64,000 nt of DNA from NCBI RefSeq assembly GCF_963678635.1, contig NC_087067.1, positions 50,396,233 through 50,460,232 on the forward strand, in the 5' to 3' direction. The notes beneath the pieces are model-generated. The model was not told the origin of the DNA. It saw only the letters and a program-made list of their open reading frames with translations, and ran no database searches. Positions 19,672 to 27,877 of the stretch are shown here, one piece after another; position 1 is the stretch's first letter; every line of letters starts with the position of its first letter. The translations under genes and the position numbers were made by a program. Origin of the DNA: Symsagittifera roscoffensis (Eukaryota > Xenacoelomorpha > Acoela > Convolutidae).

Positions 19672-21517
19672 AGAGGATGAAGAGGTAGAACAAAATCTGC
19701 TGCAGGACTATTTGTCCGGGGAGACGGATGATGAGAAGAACCAGCGATCACAAGATCAACACCCGGGACAAGGAAATTTGTCCGGGGAGTCTGAGATAGA
19801 CGAAGAAATTCCTGATGAGAAACAGGACCTAGAGCAAAAGGTTTTGTCAGGGGAGTTCGGATGGATGCAAAGAAAGCACAGACATGATCTGGAGGAGCGT
19901 GCAGTCTCCAGCACAACCTCGTCGACGGATGATAATTCAGGAAGCTCAGGAATGGACACCTATTCAGACAGGAATTCGAGCTCGGGATCAGAACTGTCAG
20001 AACTGGCAATACACACGCTACTAGTGGAAACTCGGGCAAGGGACCTGGACAGAGAGGGGTACCAGGATCCTGACAGTGATCGCTACCTAATACCAAGCGA
20101 AAGAGTTTTTGACAACGCAGCGGATGACTTAGAAACGATAGCGGTATCGAAACGTTCGATAAGCCTGTTGCCGCAGAAAGAGGTAGTCAGGACTGATCTT
20201 CAGCCGTTTGCACAAGAAACGCAACCGTTGGCGAAGATTTGGTGCGTTAAGATGGAAGAAGACACACATCAGCCCAACGAGCTGAATAGTCAGATGAGAG
20301 TCATGAAGACATACTTGAAGGCGAGATACAGACTCTCGGACCTTCTAAGAGCGCAGAGAAATGATTGCATGACAAGCAACCTGAAAAGGTGGATCGAGAA
20401 TGGTTCTCCGGATAAAGGGGACCTCGAGGAGGATAGTTATCGCATCCTGAGACAATACTTCATGCAGAAGGAAGGGAGGTTATATTTGAACAAGGACGGG
20501 ATCGTGGCTTGCAAAAGAAGAGAGGAAGACAGAGTCCTATACAAGTATAACGCGATAGTGTTACCGCAACTCTATCAGACAGAACTATTATTCAGGTCAC
20601 ATGATCAGATGGGCCATCAGGGGATCGACAAAGTATATCAGAGGATCCTGAAGCGCTTTGAGTGGCCTGGGATGAAAAAGGCATGCGAGAAATGGGTAAC
20701 AGCATGTCTGTCATGCCAACAGGTCAAGGATCCAAGGAAGTTGCGATTTCCTTTACAATCGATCGAGTCGTCTGAATTCAACGAGGTGGTGCAAATAGAT
20801 CACCAAAAGATATGCATGACAGACAATGGTTATAATCAGGTGCTGGTCATGATAGATCAATTCACGAAGTATGCAGAGGCCGTGCCCTGCATAACTGCCT
20901 CGGCGGAAGAGACATGCGACCACCTGATCAATACGTGGATAGCAAGACATGGTTGTCCGATGACGTTTCAATCGGATAATGGAACAGCTTTCGTAGGAGA
21001 GCTTACGAAAGAGCTTATGAGACGCTCACAGGTCGCTCAGGCTCACTCCACGACATACGACCCTCAGACGAATGGCTTAGTGGAAAGACAGAACAGGACG
21101 TTAGTGTCGATGCTGAGAGTATATTGTTCCAGGTACATGACCGATTGGGACAGATACCTTCCACAGGTGATGGGAGCATATAATAGCACGCAACACTCCA
21201 CCACTGGAGTCAGTCCACACATGATGCTAACTGGACACGAAAAGTCTTTACCCTTAACCTTCTTCTACCCAGAATATGAGGGAAAGAAAACGTCCCCACA
21301 GGTCTACGCGAGGGATGTGATCAGACGCCAACAGGAGCTGAACGATTTGTGTAGACGAAACACTCAGCAGGCACAGGCAAGGCAGAGGAAAAAATTCGAC
21401 AAGAAAGCAGCTGGTGCAAAGGCTTACTCGGTGGGAGACTACGTATGGGTATTCCAGAACGTTATACCACCGAAAGGGACAAAAAAGCTCCTAAAAAATG
21501 GAGGGGACCCTTCATGA
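19658..21517 (+). CDS. Integrase part of Pol
   Basis: A 619-codon frame. Residues 1-170 are very acidic, with three loose repeats built on LSGE. The HHCC zinc-binding N-domain follows (HDQMGH at about 314, ACLSC about 35 residues later). The catalytic core has Asp at about 380 (QIDHQK), Asp at about 438 (SDNGTAF) and Glu 36 residues later (LVERQ), a perfect DD35E; spacing of the first two is 58. The C-terminal part carries the basic region and YVWVFQN leading to a GPY/F-like module. Integrase joins the DNA copy to the genome. All catalytic residues are intact. A one-base loss in an A run at about 21,497 puts the GPF motif into the next frame. The acidic head before the zinc domain is unusually long. 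Confidence 0.9.
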   Translation: MDRDKEDEEVEQNLLQDYLSGETDDEKNQRSQDQHPGQGNLSGESEIDEEIPDEKQDLEQKVLSGEFGWMQRKHRHDLEERAVSSTTSSTDDNSGSSGMDTYSDRNSSSGSELSELAIHTLLVETRARDLDREGYQDPDSDRYLIPSERVFDNAADDLETIAVSKRSISLLPQKEVVRTDLQPFAQETQPLAKIWCVKMEEDTHQPNELNSQMRVMKTYLKARYRLSDLLRAQRNDCMTSNLKRWIENGSPDKGDLEEDSYRILRQYFMQKEGRLYLNKDGIVACKRREEDRVLYKYNAIVLPQLYQTELLFRSHDQMGHQGIDKVYQRILKRFEWPGMKKACEKWVTACLSCQQVKDPRKLRFPLQSIESSEFNEVVQIDHQKICMTDNGYNQVLVMIDQFTKYAEAVPCITASAEETCDHLINTWIARHGCPMTFQSDNGTAFVGELTKELMRRSQVAQAHSTTYDPQTNGLVERQNRTLVSMLRVYCSRYMTDWDRYLPQVMGAYNSTQHSTTGVSPHMMLTGHEKSLPLTFFYPEYEGKKTSPQVYARDVIRRQQELNDLCRRNTQQAQARQRKKFDKKAAGAKAYSVGDYVWVFQNVIPPKGTKKLLKNGGDPS

Positions 21518-22149
21518 TTACAGAGGTGCATCAGGAGGGACGCTTTTATAGACTGAGTACTGGCCGAGCCGCCCACTACGAGAATATAAAGCCACACAAC
21601 CCATCGACAGAAGACTGGTGTATACCTGCAGACATGGAAGAAGGGGATTATCTAATGATGGATCCTGCTTGTGAGGTCAATGAAAAAGGCACCAGGGAGA
21701 AGAACGATGGAAACGAAGTCGTAGAAGAAGGTACGGATACACCGCTGGACCTGGATCCGAACGAACAGATCGAAGCGGACGATGAAACCTTACCCTACGC
21801 AGAGGAAGATTGGCAGGATCCCGAACAGATAGAGGCTCCCAAGAACTTGGAACCGGATCTTCCGTTCACCATACAGACTCGTCAGAAGGACGGGATGAGA
21901 CCAAGAAAGAAATCCAATCCTTACGGTGACGACTTTGTAGTGGATAGGATAGATCTAAAGACGATAGTGGAGGAAGTAGTGGGTCTAGAGGAAATAACTG
22001 TGTCACAAGACATTGACATAGTCGATGATCACGACGATGAGTGGGTTGACGACTGGTCGAAACCCGAGGTAGAATTCGACGACGAGCAACAGCAGTCATA
22101 TGAACAAGACTTGACGAACCTTAGAGTGGCTGAATTGAGCGTGTCTTAG
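21445..22149 (+). pseudogene. Integrase C-terminus (GPY/F-like module) and acidic Pol linker
   Basis: It continues the integrase in the +1 phase: KWRGPFMITEV, then FYRLSTGRAAHYENIKPH, the usual integrase tail of this gypsy group. About 180 highly acidic residues follow (EEGTDTPLDLDPNEQIEADD and similar). Near the end, a 16-base segment (CTTAGAGTGGCTGAAT) occurs twice, at about 22,121 and 22,146. This duplication breaks the phase and creates the stop; the frame continues at 22,150 toward the macro-like domain. No chromodomain is seen. Confidence 0.75.
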
Positions 22150-22975
22150 AGTGGCTGAATGAAACGACCTCGGATCCAGAGGAGACCAGCGTCACAATTC
22201 AAGACGTAGATCGTGAAAGCATGAAATACATCAAGACCGAACGAGATGATCCTTCCTGGGCTGCCCAGGAAGGACGACTACTCATCCCAGCTTCTAACCT
22301 TGACTTGATACCCGGTATGCGATCGACGGGGACGTCGATGGATATTTTTGTCCGGGGAGTGGGGGTAGGACTTACCCACACTGAAAACTTGATAATAAAA
22401 AAATTAAGAATAGCAAGAGAAACAGGAGACTTAGAAGCAGAAACAGGCGAAGAGCCTAAGAAACCTGACATAGGCAGGGTAGTTGAGTCATATTTTAACT
22501 TACCAAATGAATATTCAAGTAACATAATACTAACAGACAGTGATTTCATACTCACAAATAGAACATGTGCGATAGCAATCACAGGAGACATGAGTTTTAG
22601 GACAGCGTTAGCGGCAGATTTTAAGAGAGAATACAAAAACGTGGAATTCCTTTGGAAGCAAATACCAGGGATAGGGGGCGTGGCAGCCTTACCTCCGGCG
22701 GCGTCGCAGATACCGGGAAAATACTTGTGCTTCTTGGTAACGATGGCGAAGGAGAAGCAGCACGTGGACCCAGAGAACCTAGTCTTGTCTTGTCTTTGAC
22801 GAGGCTGAGGGACTTCCTTGTCGAAATGGACGTGAAGGAGCTCTCGCTTCCAGTGTACGATCCAAACAGAGGAAGACTGCATCCTCGGGAATTGTACGCG
22901 TTTGTACACGTGATATTCTCTGATACGAACATACAAGTATATCTACATAAGAAATATTACTTAAGTAAAGGCTGA
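22150..22975 (+). pseudogene. Macro-like (ADP-ribose-binding fold) domain at the end of Pol
   Basis: The frame 22,221-22,799 and its continuation 22,652-22,975 (another phase) form one domain. Landmarks in order: AIAITGDMSFRTALAADFKR (equivalent to the macro helix where non-native folds carry SKGIA..F), a GGVAALP turn, YLCFLVT strand, NLVLSL...LRDFLVEMDV helix, LSLPVY strand, and VHVIFSDTNIQVYL last helix-strand. This is the order of the macro / Appr-1''-p processing domain. The usual IPxxGCGLD loop is replaced by LPVYDPNRGRL, so catalysis or binding may differ. A 5-bp tandem duplication at about 22,785-22,795 breaks the frame. Macro domains bind or remove ADP-ribose and occur in some viruses as host-defence modulators; a similar role here is inference. 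It is fused to the integrase tail in the parental frame. Confidence 0.6.
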
Positions 22976-23370
22976 GTGATGTGCGAGAGAGTGTTAGGCC
23001 AAAGACTAAGTTGTATGTAATATGTGATATGTGTGTTATGTTATGTTATGTTATGTGTTAGGTTATTAAGATCATGGGTAAGTAGGGGTTAGTGACCATG
23101 AACAACTAAATGACGATCTTGGGAATAGATCCAAAGTTGGGACTGTCCAATCTTAGGTCGAATTCCAAAATTTTAGAAACCAATTGATTTTAATAAATTT
23201 TAGGATAAATATCTTTTTATCTGAACTGTTTTTCAGCAAAAAACGATATATGTTAAGGTGAAACAGACAAGTGTGATATTTGTGACTTCTTTTCTAGATC
23301 CTGATTGATCATTTAATAACTCACTTGAGTCAAATATCGAATCGAATCAAATCAAACTTGAAAGAATAGA
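22976..23370 (+). other. Spacer before the second long frame, with candidate 3' splice sites
   Basis: No coding. A (GTTAT)n microsatellite lies at about 23,033-23,058. Two pyrimidine-rich tracts ending in CAG or TAG (TGTTTTTCAG ending 23,237 and CTTCTTTTCTAG ending 23,295) lie 134 and 76 bases before the ATG at 23,371. They look like splice acceptors, so the second frame may be read from a spliced mRNA, as env genes of retroviruses are. No donor has been matched. Confidence 0.4.
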
Positions 23371-23565
23371 ATGGACAACTTCAACTTGGATGAATTGATG
23401 GACCTGGCAGAGGCATATGTAGGACCGATGATAGATGCGATCTATCGTCGTCTGATCGATCGAGACTTCGCTCTGGAGGACCCAGAGGTAGTCATGTTGC
23501 TGACCGCCCTGATCAACATCTTGGGGCACGACAACCGTGGGACCGCCCCACGGAAGTCCTGTTGA
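23371..23565 (+). pseudogene. Start of the second long frame (ORF2) of the giant element
   Basis: It begins MDNFNLDELMDLAEAY, an acidic helical stretch, and is open for 64 codons. A shift near 23,548 (at a C-run) makes it end early; the next phase continues directly with EVLLMAAYGERG. ATG 23,371 is chosen because it is the first after the spacer and the sequence upstream has stops. No domain is recognised in this piece. Confidence 0.55.
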
Positions 23566-24014
23566 TGGCAGCATATGGAGAAAGAGGAGTACTAGACCGC
23601 CCGAACATGAGAGTGATGAGGTGGAGAAACGGGGCTCTCTCAGGGAGTGACTTGGCGAAGGAGCCTGGATTGGGAAGTTCTAGGACTTACCAACCAGGTG
23701 AGATGCCAATGCCCTCCAAGCCCAAACCTGGGCTGACGAGAATGCATCGGGAGATGAACAGCGAGGCGACCTCGTCTGGTTCACCACTGAGAGCAGCTGT
23801 GCCACCTAAAAGGGAAAGGGCGAAAGTAGGACAGGAAGTTCAGCCGAACCAAACCAAGCAAGGTCTGGATGAGATGAAAGAAGAACTGAAAAGTACGAAG
23901 AACGAGCTGGACGAGATGACCAGAAGCATGCTCCAGATGAGGAAGATCGGGACATGTAGAGAAAGTTGTTTGAAGACTGCAACAAAAAGCAGGGTCAAGA
24001 GATTGAGCGCTTAA
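23562..24014 (+). pseudogene. ORF2 continued: basic linker and coiled coil
   Basis: 150 codons. The first 90 are Pro/Lys/Arg-rich and probably unstructured. Residues about 95-130 (LDEMKEELKSTKNELDEMTR) are a clear heptad coiled coil. The phase is lost near 23,950, and the coiled coil resumes in the next frame (KKQGQEIERLRQEYKERSEQM at 23,980-24,043). A coiled coil before an enzyme domain suggests a multimer, as in ORF1 proteins of LINEs (inference). Confidence 0.55.
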
Positions 24015-25003
24015 GGCAGGAATACAAAGAGCGATCGGAGCAGATGGCGTTGACAACAGCCGTGGAGAAAGTGATACCTGCAAGGGATATTCCTCGTGGG
24101 CAGTCCCCGATGGAGCTCTTGACGCCTCGAGAAATGAGTAAAACAACGGAGACACGACCTCCAGTAGAGACAAATCGAGTAACGATCCCGGATCCTAGTG
24201 ACACCTTGGGTGACCCCGTCGTAGAACAGACAGTGAGGAAACTGATAGAGACAGCTGGACGACTGGTCGCTAACAAGAATGCGCCAGGTTCCGGGGTGAC
24301 TGCACCCTATGGAACGATTGACGATACGGGCAGAGTACAACTCTCCCAGACCGTGATCAGACAAGGAATAAGTAACGTGACACCACTCATGGGGAGCTCG
24401 AGAATCCCAGAGAGGAAAGTACGAAAGATGCCACCGAAGAAAGTGTCTCGCATGATAGACGTGCAGAAAAATAATCAATTGAAATATAATTTCACGGGAG
24501 TTCCGGAGACAGATCCGAGGGCCTGCTTCAATCGAGCTACCTGGAGCCCAGCTGTGAACCTGCAGCAACCACCACTCGGGACATCTCATCTGATACTGGG
24601 AGACAGCTTGGTCAGAGTGCTGTCAAATTTGAGGACCTCGTGGGTCACCACGGTGATGGCCTTTGGAGGAGCGACGATAGCCCAATTATATCGGATGGTG
24701 GAACAGATGAATCCAGGGAGGATTCCCAATGGGATGATCTTAGTTGGGACGAATGACATCTCCAGAGGTTCAGACGAGCAGGAAGCACTATGGGAGTCGA
24801 TGATGGTGTGTTTGTTTACAACCCTCTGGCAAAATTTCAATTGCGCGGTACTGACCGTTTGCACTGTGCCAATGAATACGAGAAGCCTGACAGCCTCAGG
24901 AAGAAGGCACGCACAACGAGGGAGTCGTAAGATGGAACAACATCATGAGGAACCTAGCAAGTCGAAACGCCGGAAGAATGATCCTCATGGACATCGAACA
25001 TGA
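23966..25003 (+). pseudogene. ORF2 continued: SGNH/GDSL hydrolase, N-terminal half
   Basis: About 150 residues of linker precede the SGNH hydrolase (esterase) fold. Block I is HLILGDSLVRVL (Gly-Asp-Ser; catalytic Ser codon at 24,605). Block II is MAFGGATIAQL (oxyanion Gly). Block III is ILVGTNDISRG (GxND; Asn at 24,752). A strand NCAVLTVCTVPMN follows. These are the spacing and hydrophobic strands of the family. The frame slips near 24,910, and block V is in the next segment. SGNH enzymes cut acyl or acetyl esters; a membrane or glycan substrate cannot be told. Esterase domains are known in ORF1 of some LINEs (CR1/L2 types), but I know of no standard gypsy protein with one. The last 30 codons after the slip are not part of the real protein. 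Confidence 0.7.
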
Positions 25004-25694
25004 GTTGAGAGCCATGGATCAGGCCAGACTGACCACGGACGGCATCCACTTCGACAGTATCGAAGGACAAGCTTGGTTGAATCGAGTCTTCCAAGAGCGG
25101 TTGGACGAGCTGGAAGCAGAACTCTTTGACACAGGAGTGCTGAAGGAAGAAGGAACAGTGAGTGACGCGGTGATTACCACCTTTGTGCCTCCTAGCTTGG
25201 AAACATGCTTGGGTACGGTCCCGGCCGTCACGAACTACAGGCAACAAAGCTCCAGCGAACCAGGTCGAAGAACAGACGTACAGGATCGATTGGGAGAAGC
25301 ACCGATGAGGAGGACTATTCATCCTAGGAGAAGAATAGGACCTGTCAACCCAATCGAAGAGACAGCAGGCACATCTAGATCGGACACTAGATTGGAGACG
25401 ACGAGTACCAGTCGAGAGGAGAGACCGAGCAGAGGCTCATTGATGTGGTCGCGACCCATACCGTCTCCCTGGCATATATACAAAGACGAACTAATGAAGC
25501 TGGATCTCCAGAGAGTAAGCTTCATCGAAGATGCAAGGAGGATGCTGAATGGAGCGATACTATCCGTCAGCAGTTTGTACTCGATAACCGGCGTAGACTG
25601 GTTGATAGCCGCTAGCATAAATTTCAGCTCCACGACGGCCTTGAGATTTGCTGGTTGGAGGGACTGCCCTCTAACAACACGATGGGACCAGTGA
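24945..25694 (+). pseudogene. ORF2 continued: SGNH hydrolase C-terminal half and linker
   Basis: It completes the hydrolase: a helix (MRNLASRNAGRMILMDIEHE), then TTDGIHFDSIEGQAW with the family's Asp-x-x-His dyad (Asp 25,038, His 25,047), giving Ser-Asp-His with Gly and Asn all retained. Then comes an Arg/Ser/Thr-rich linker of about 120 residues and the start of a helical region. The phase is lost by a one-base loss near 25,660. The frame overlaps the tail of the preceding segment because of the slip at about 24,910; they are one protein. Confidence 0.7.
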
Positions 25695-27877
25695 ATGCGA
25701 GACCGTTGCAAGATGTGAGGTTGAACCATGATGAGGGGAATCGTGAAGAGAGACCAGGAAGATTCCTGACGACGAGAGCGCCGATTGGACAACACGTGAA
25801 GATATTCAGGCAGCTGACGACACCCCCTGGTCATGTGAAGGAAAGAGTGTACCCAAAACTAGTGAACCAAGATGGTGATGCCCAGAGATATGGCGGATTG
25901 ACAGCTATAAAGAAAGATGAAACAATCTTCGCCGCCTATGACAAAGCAGAGATGAGGAAGGCCAAGATTATGGTAGTAGCGAATTCAGAGTTCGTGTACA
26001 CTTCCAAGTCTTTGTTTTGGCCGGACGTCATAATGTTGGCAGCGGTCGACCTGGACCTACTGCAATCAGTATCTTTGGCTATAGGGGTACAAAGGCAGAC
26101 GGACATGAATCCAATTACGATTGTGTTTGCTGGCATCAATGACCATCTACACAGTAGAGGTTTTCTGAGCAGACTCAGAGATCCTACAACAGCAGAAAAC
26201 GCTGTATGGCCAGCGATAAAAGACATCCTTGAGTCGATGGGTGAAGTGGTGGATGCGACGAAGGAGGGGTCATTCAATAAAGTGGCATTGAGAGTAGTAT
26301 TCGCGTTGTCTCCGGGATATGCACATCTCCCGGATGGACTGAAATTCGTGTATGCAATTGTGGCCTTACTATCGGAAGGAAAATATGATGTGATCATATC
26401 AGCTCCGAATCGCCTGATAGAAATGGAGAATCTGAGGCCACTTAAGTCTGAACTGCCTGCAGTATGGTCAGATATCTCAAACGCGATGAGAGGATTCAAG
26501 GACCACGCGCTACACATGTTAGTGTTGGACGAAGTGCTGGGGTTGGAACTGTCCAAATTCAGTCGACAACTCAAACTGAAACCGGGAATAGACGACGACC
26601 ATCGAGTGATCACGGCAATGTCCAACGACTTATGGTTCCGAGCAATGGAAGTGGCAGGTGAAGACACAAGAAGGAAAAATTCACTGGAGACGAGAGCTCA
26701 TCTGGAGGCGATGGTTCTGAGAACCAAGCCGGAAGCCAACCAGTGGCTACACCTGAACCCTAGAGTAGCGGCATTGGGTGCAGATGCTTTTGAGCAAGGC
26801 CCCGTGATGATCACGAAGATGCATGCCTACTTGTTGAAGGAGGTGAACCTGGCGGAAAATGCCGGAGAAAAGACCGCTGAGTTTGTAAACAGAATGTGTC
26901 AGATTACTCTGGAAACCTTCTGGACCCAGGAAGTGAAAGGACAGGAGGGCTTTGAAAGGACAGACAGCATGCTAGAAGGGTTGGGAGCCGGATGGACCGC
27001 GTCCTTCTTGGCAAAAGTTTACCCGAAAGTCTCGCACTATTTGATAAAGGAATTCCTCCAAGCAGTAGTGAGAATATCGATAGTGGAATTAATAGCCTTG
27101 TTCGTGACATTCGGAGCGGAGAGTTTCGTGAAAGGACCGGCGATGCTGCTCACCGATGGAATTCAGAACCTGCGGCTAGACGGACTTCTGACATTGATTG
27201 CAATTACCCACGGAAACTTGGGAGGACTAATGGAACTGGCACGTTGTCCAGAGCAGATGAAAGAGAGAGTGAGGAACTTGGATATGAAGAAATCCACGGA
27301 CTCGTGGAACAAGATAAGAGACCTGAGACACACTCTTATCCAGTATCTCTTACAACAAAATCGCTTTGGAACGGGAGAAGACGAGACGATTGAGAGAGAG
27401 GAAGATGTTAGACGACATGTTGGAGGCATGCCACTGTTAACTGATCTGAGCTTGGCTATGAGAACCGATCCCTTGGCGCTGATCAGAGGAGTCACGGAGT
27501 TCGTGACAGTGATCTATGGACCAGCAGTCACGTTTGCGTTCCCTGACGTTAAAGTGGAAGCATATAGGAGGTCGGCGCTGCACCTGAACCTCATATCGGC
27601 GGTGGACGGCAGTACACTGAACTGGTGTGAGCAGCACACATTGCGGGAGCTCATGAGTGAAGATCTGTTATTTGCGAAAATATCGGAGCCAGAGATGACA
27701 GTCATCAATTTTGACGATCACTTCCGTGACCGCATGGGAGAAGTAGAAAGAGGACACATCGAGGTGTTTCCAAAGCTTTGGAATCTGAGACCCTACGATA
27801 AAACGAATGGTGAGATAACCAGAGTGCCTCGTCTTACTGCAGCATATCACAAAGTGAGGGAAGAGACGAAGGACTGA
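25655..27877 (+). CDS. ORF2 continued: second, degenerate SGNH-like unit and helical region
   Basis: An open frame of 740 codons. Residues about 105-330 look like a second SGNH-type fold: strand AKIMVVANSEFVYT (block I position, Ser kept but GD lost), DVIMLAAVDL, strand PITIVFAGINDHLHSRG (block III, GxND kept), strand RVVFALSPGYAHLP, and near the end SNDLWF where an active enzyme has DGxH (His replaced). It would be inactive; the alignment is by eye. The rest is a large mostly helical region with hydrophobic helices (KVSHYLIKEFLQAVVRISIV) I cannot assign. It ends at a TGA (27,875-27,877), but the next frame is in the same phase, so this stop is a nonsense change within one long protein. Confidence 0.55.
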   Translation: MEGLPSNNTMGPVNARPLQDVRLNHDEGNREERPGRFLTTRAPIGQHVKIFRQLTTPPGHVKERVYPKLVNQDGDAQRYGGLTAIKKDETIFAAYDKAEMRKAKIMVVANSEFVYTSKSLFWPDVIMLAAVDLDLLQSVSLAIGVQRQTDMNPITIVFAGINDHLHSRGFLSRLRDPTTAENAVWPAIKDILESMGEVVDATKEGSFNKVALRVVFALSPGYAHLPDGLKFVYAIVALLSEGKYDVIISAPNRLIEMENLRPLKSELPAVWSDISNAMRGFKDHALHMLVLDEVLGLELSKFSRQLKLKPGIDDDHRVITAMSNDLWFRAMEVAGEDTRRKNSLETRAHLEAMVLRTKPEANQWLHLNPRVAALGADAFEQGPVMITKMHAYLLKEVNLAENAGEKTAEFVNRMCQITLETFWTQEVKGQEGFERTDSMLEGLGAGWTASFLAKVYPKVSHYLIKEFLQAVVRISIVELIALFVTFGAESFVKGPAMLLTDGIQNLRLDGLLTLIAITHGNLGGLMELARCPEQMKERVRNLDMKKSTDSWNKIRDLRHTLIQYLLQQNRFGTGEDETIEREEDVRRHVGGMPLLTDLSLAMRTDPLALIRGVTEFVTVIYGPAVTFAFPDVKVEAYRRSALHLNLISAVDGSTLNWCEQHTLRELMSEDLLFAKISEPEMTVINFDDHFRDRMGEVERGHIEVFPKLWNLRPYDKTNGEITRVPRLTAAYHKVREETKD

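Noticed and set aside
21445-22149. Separate gene starting at 21,445
   Set aside because: Its first codons are the out-of-phase shadow of the integrase end; the true content begins at the GPF motif, after a one-base loss.
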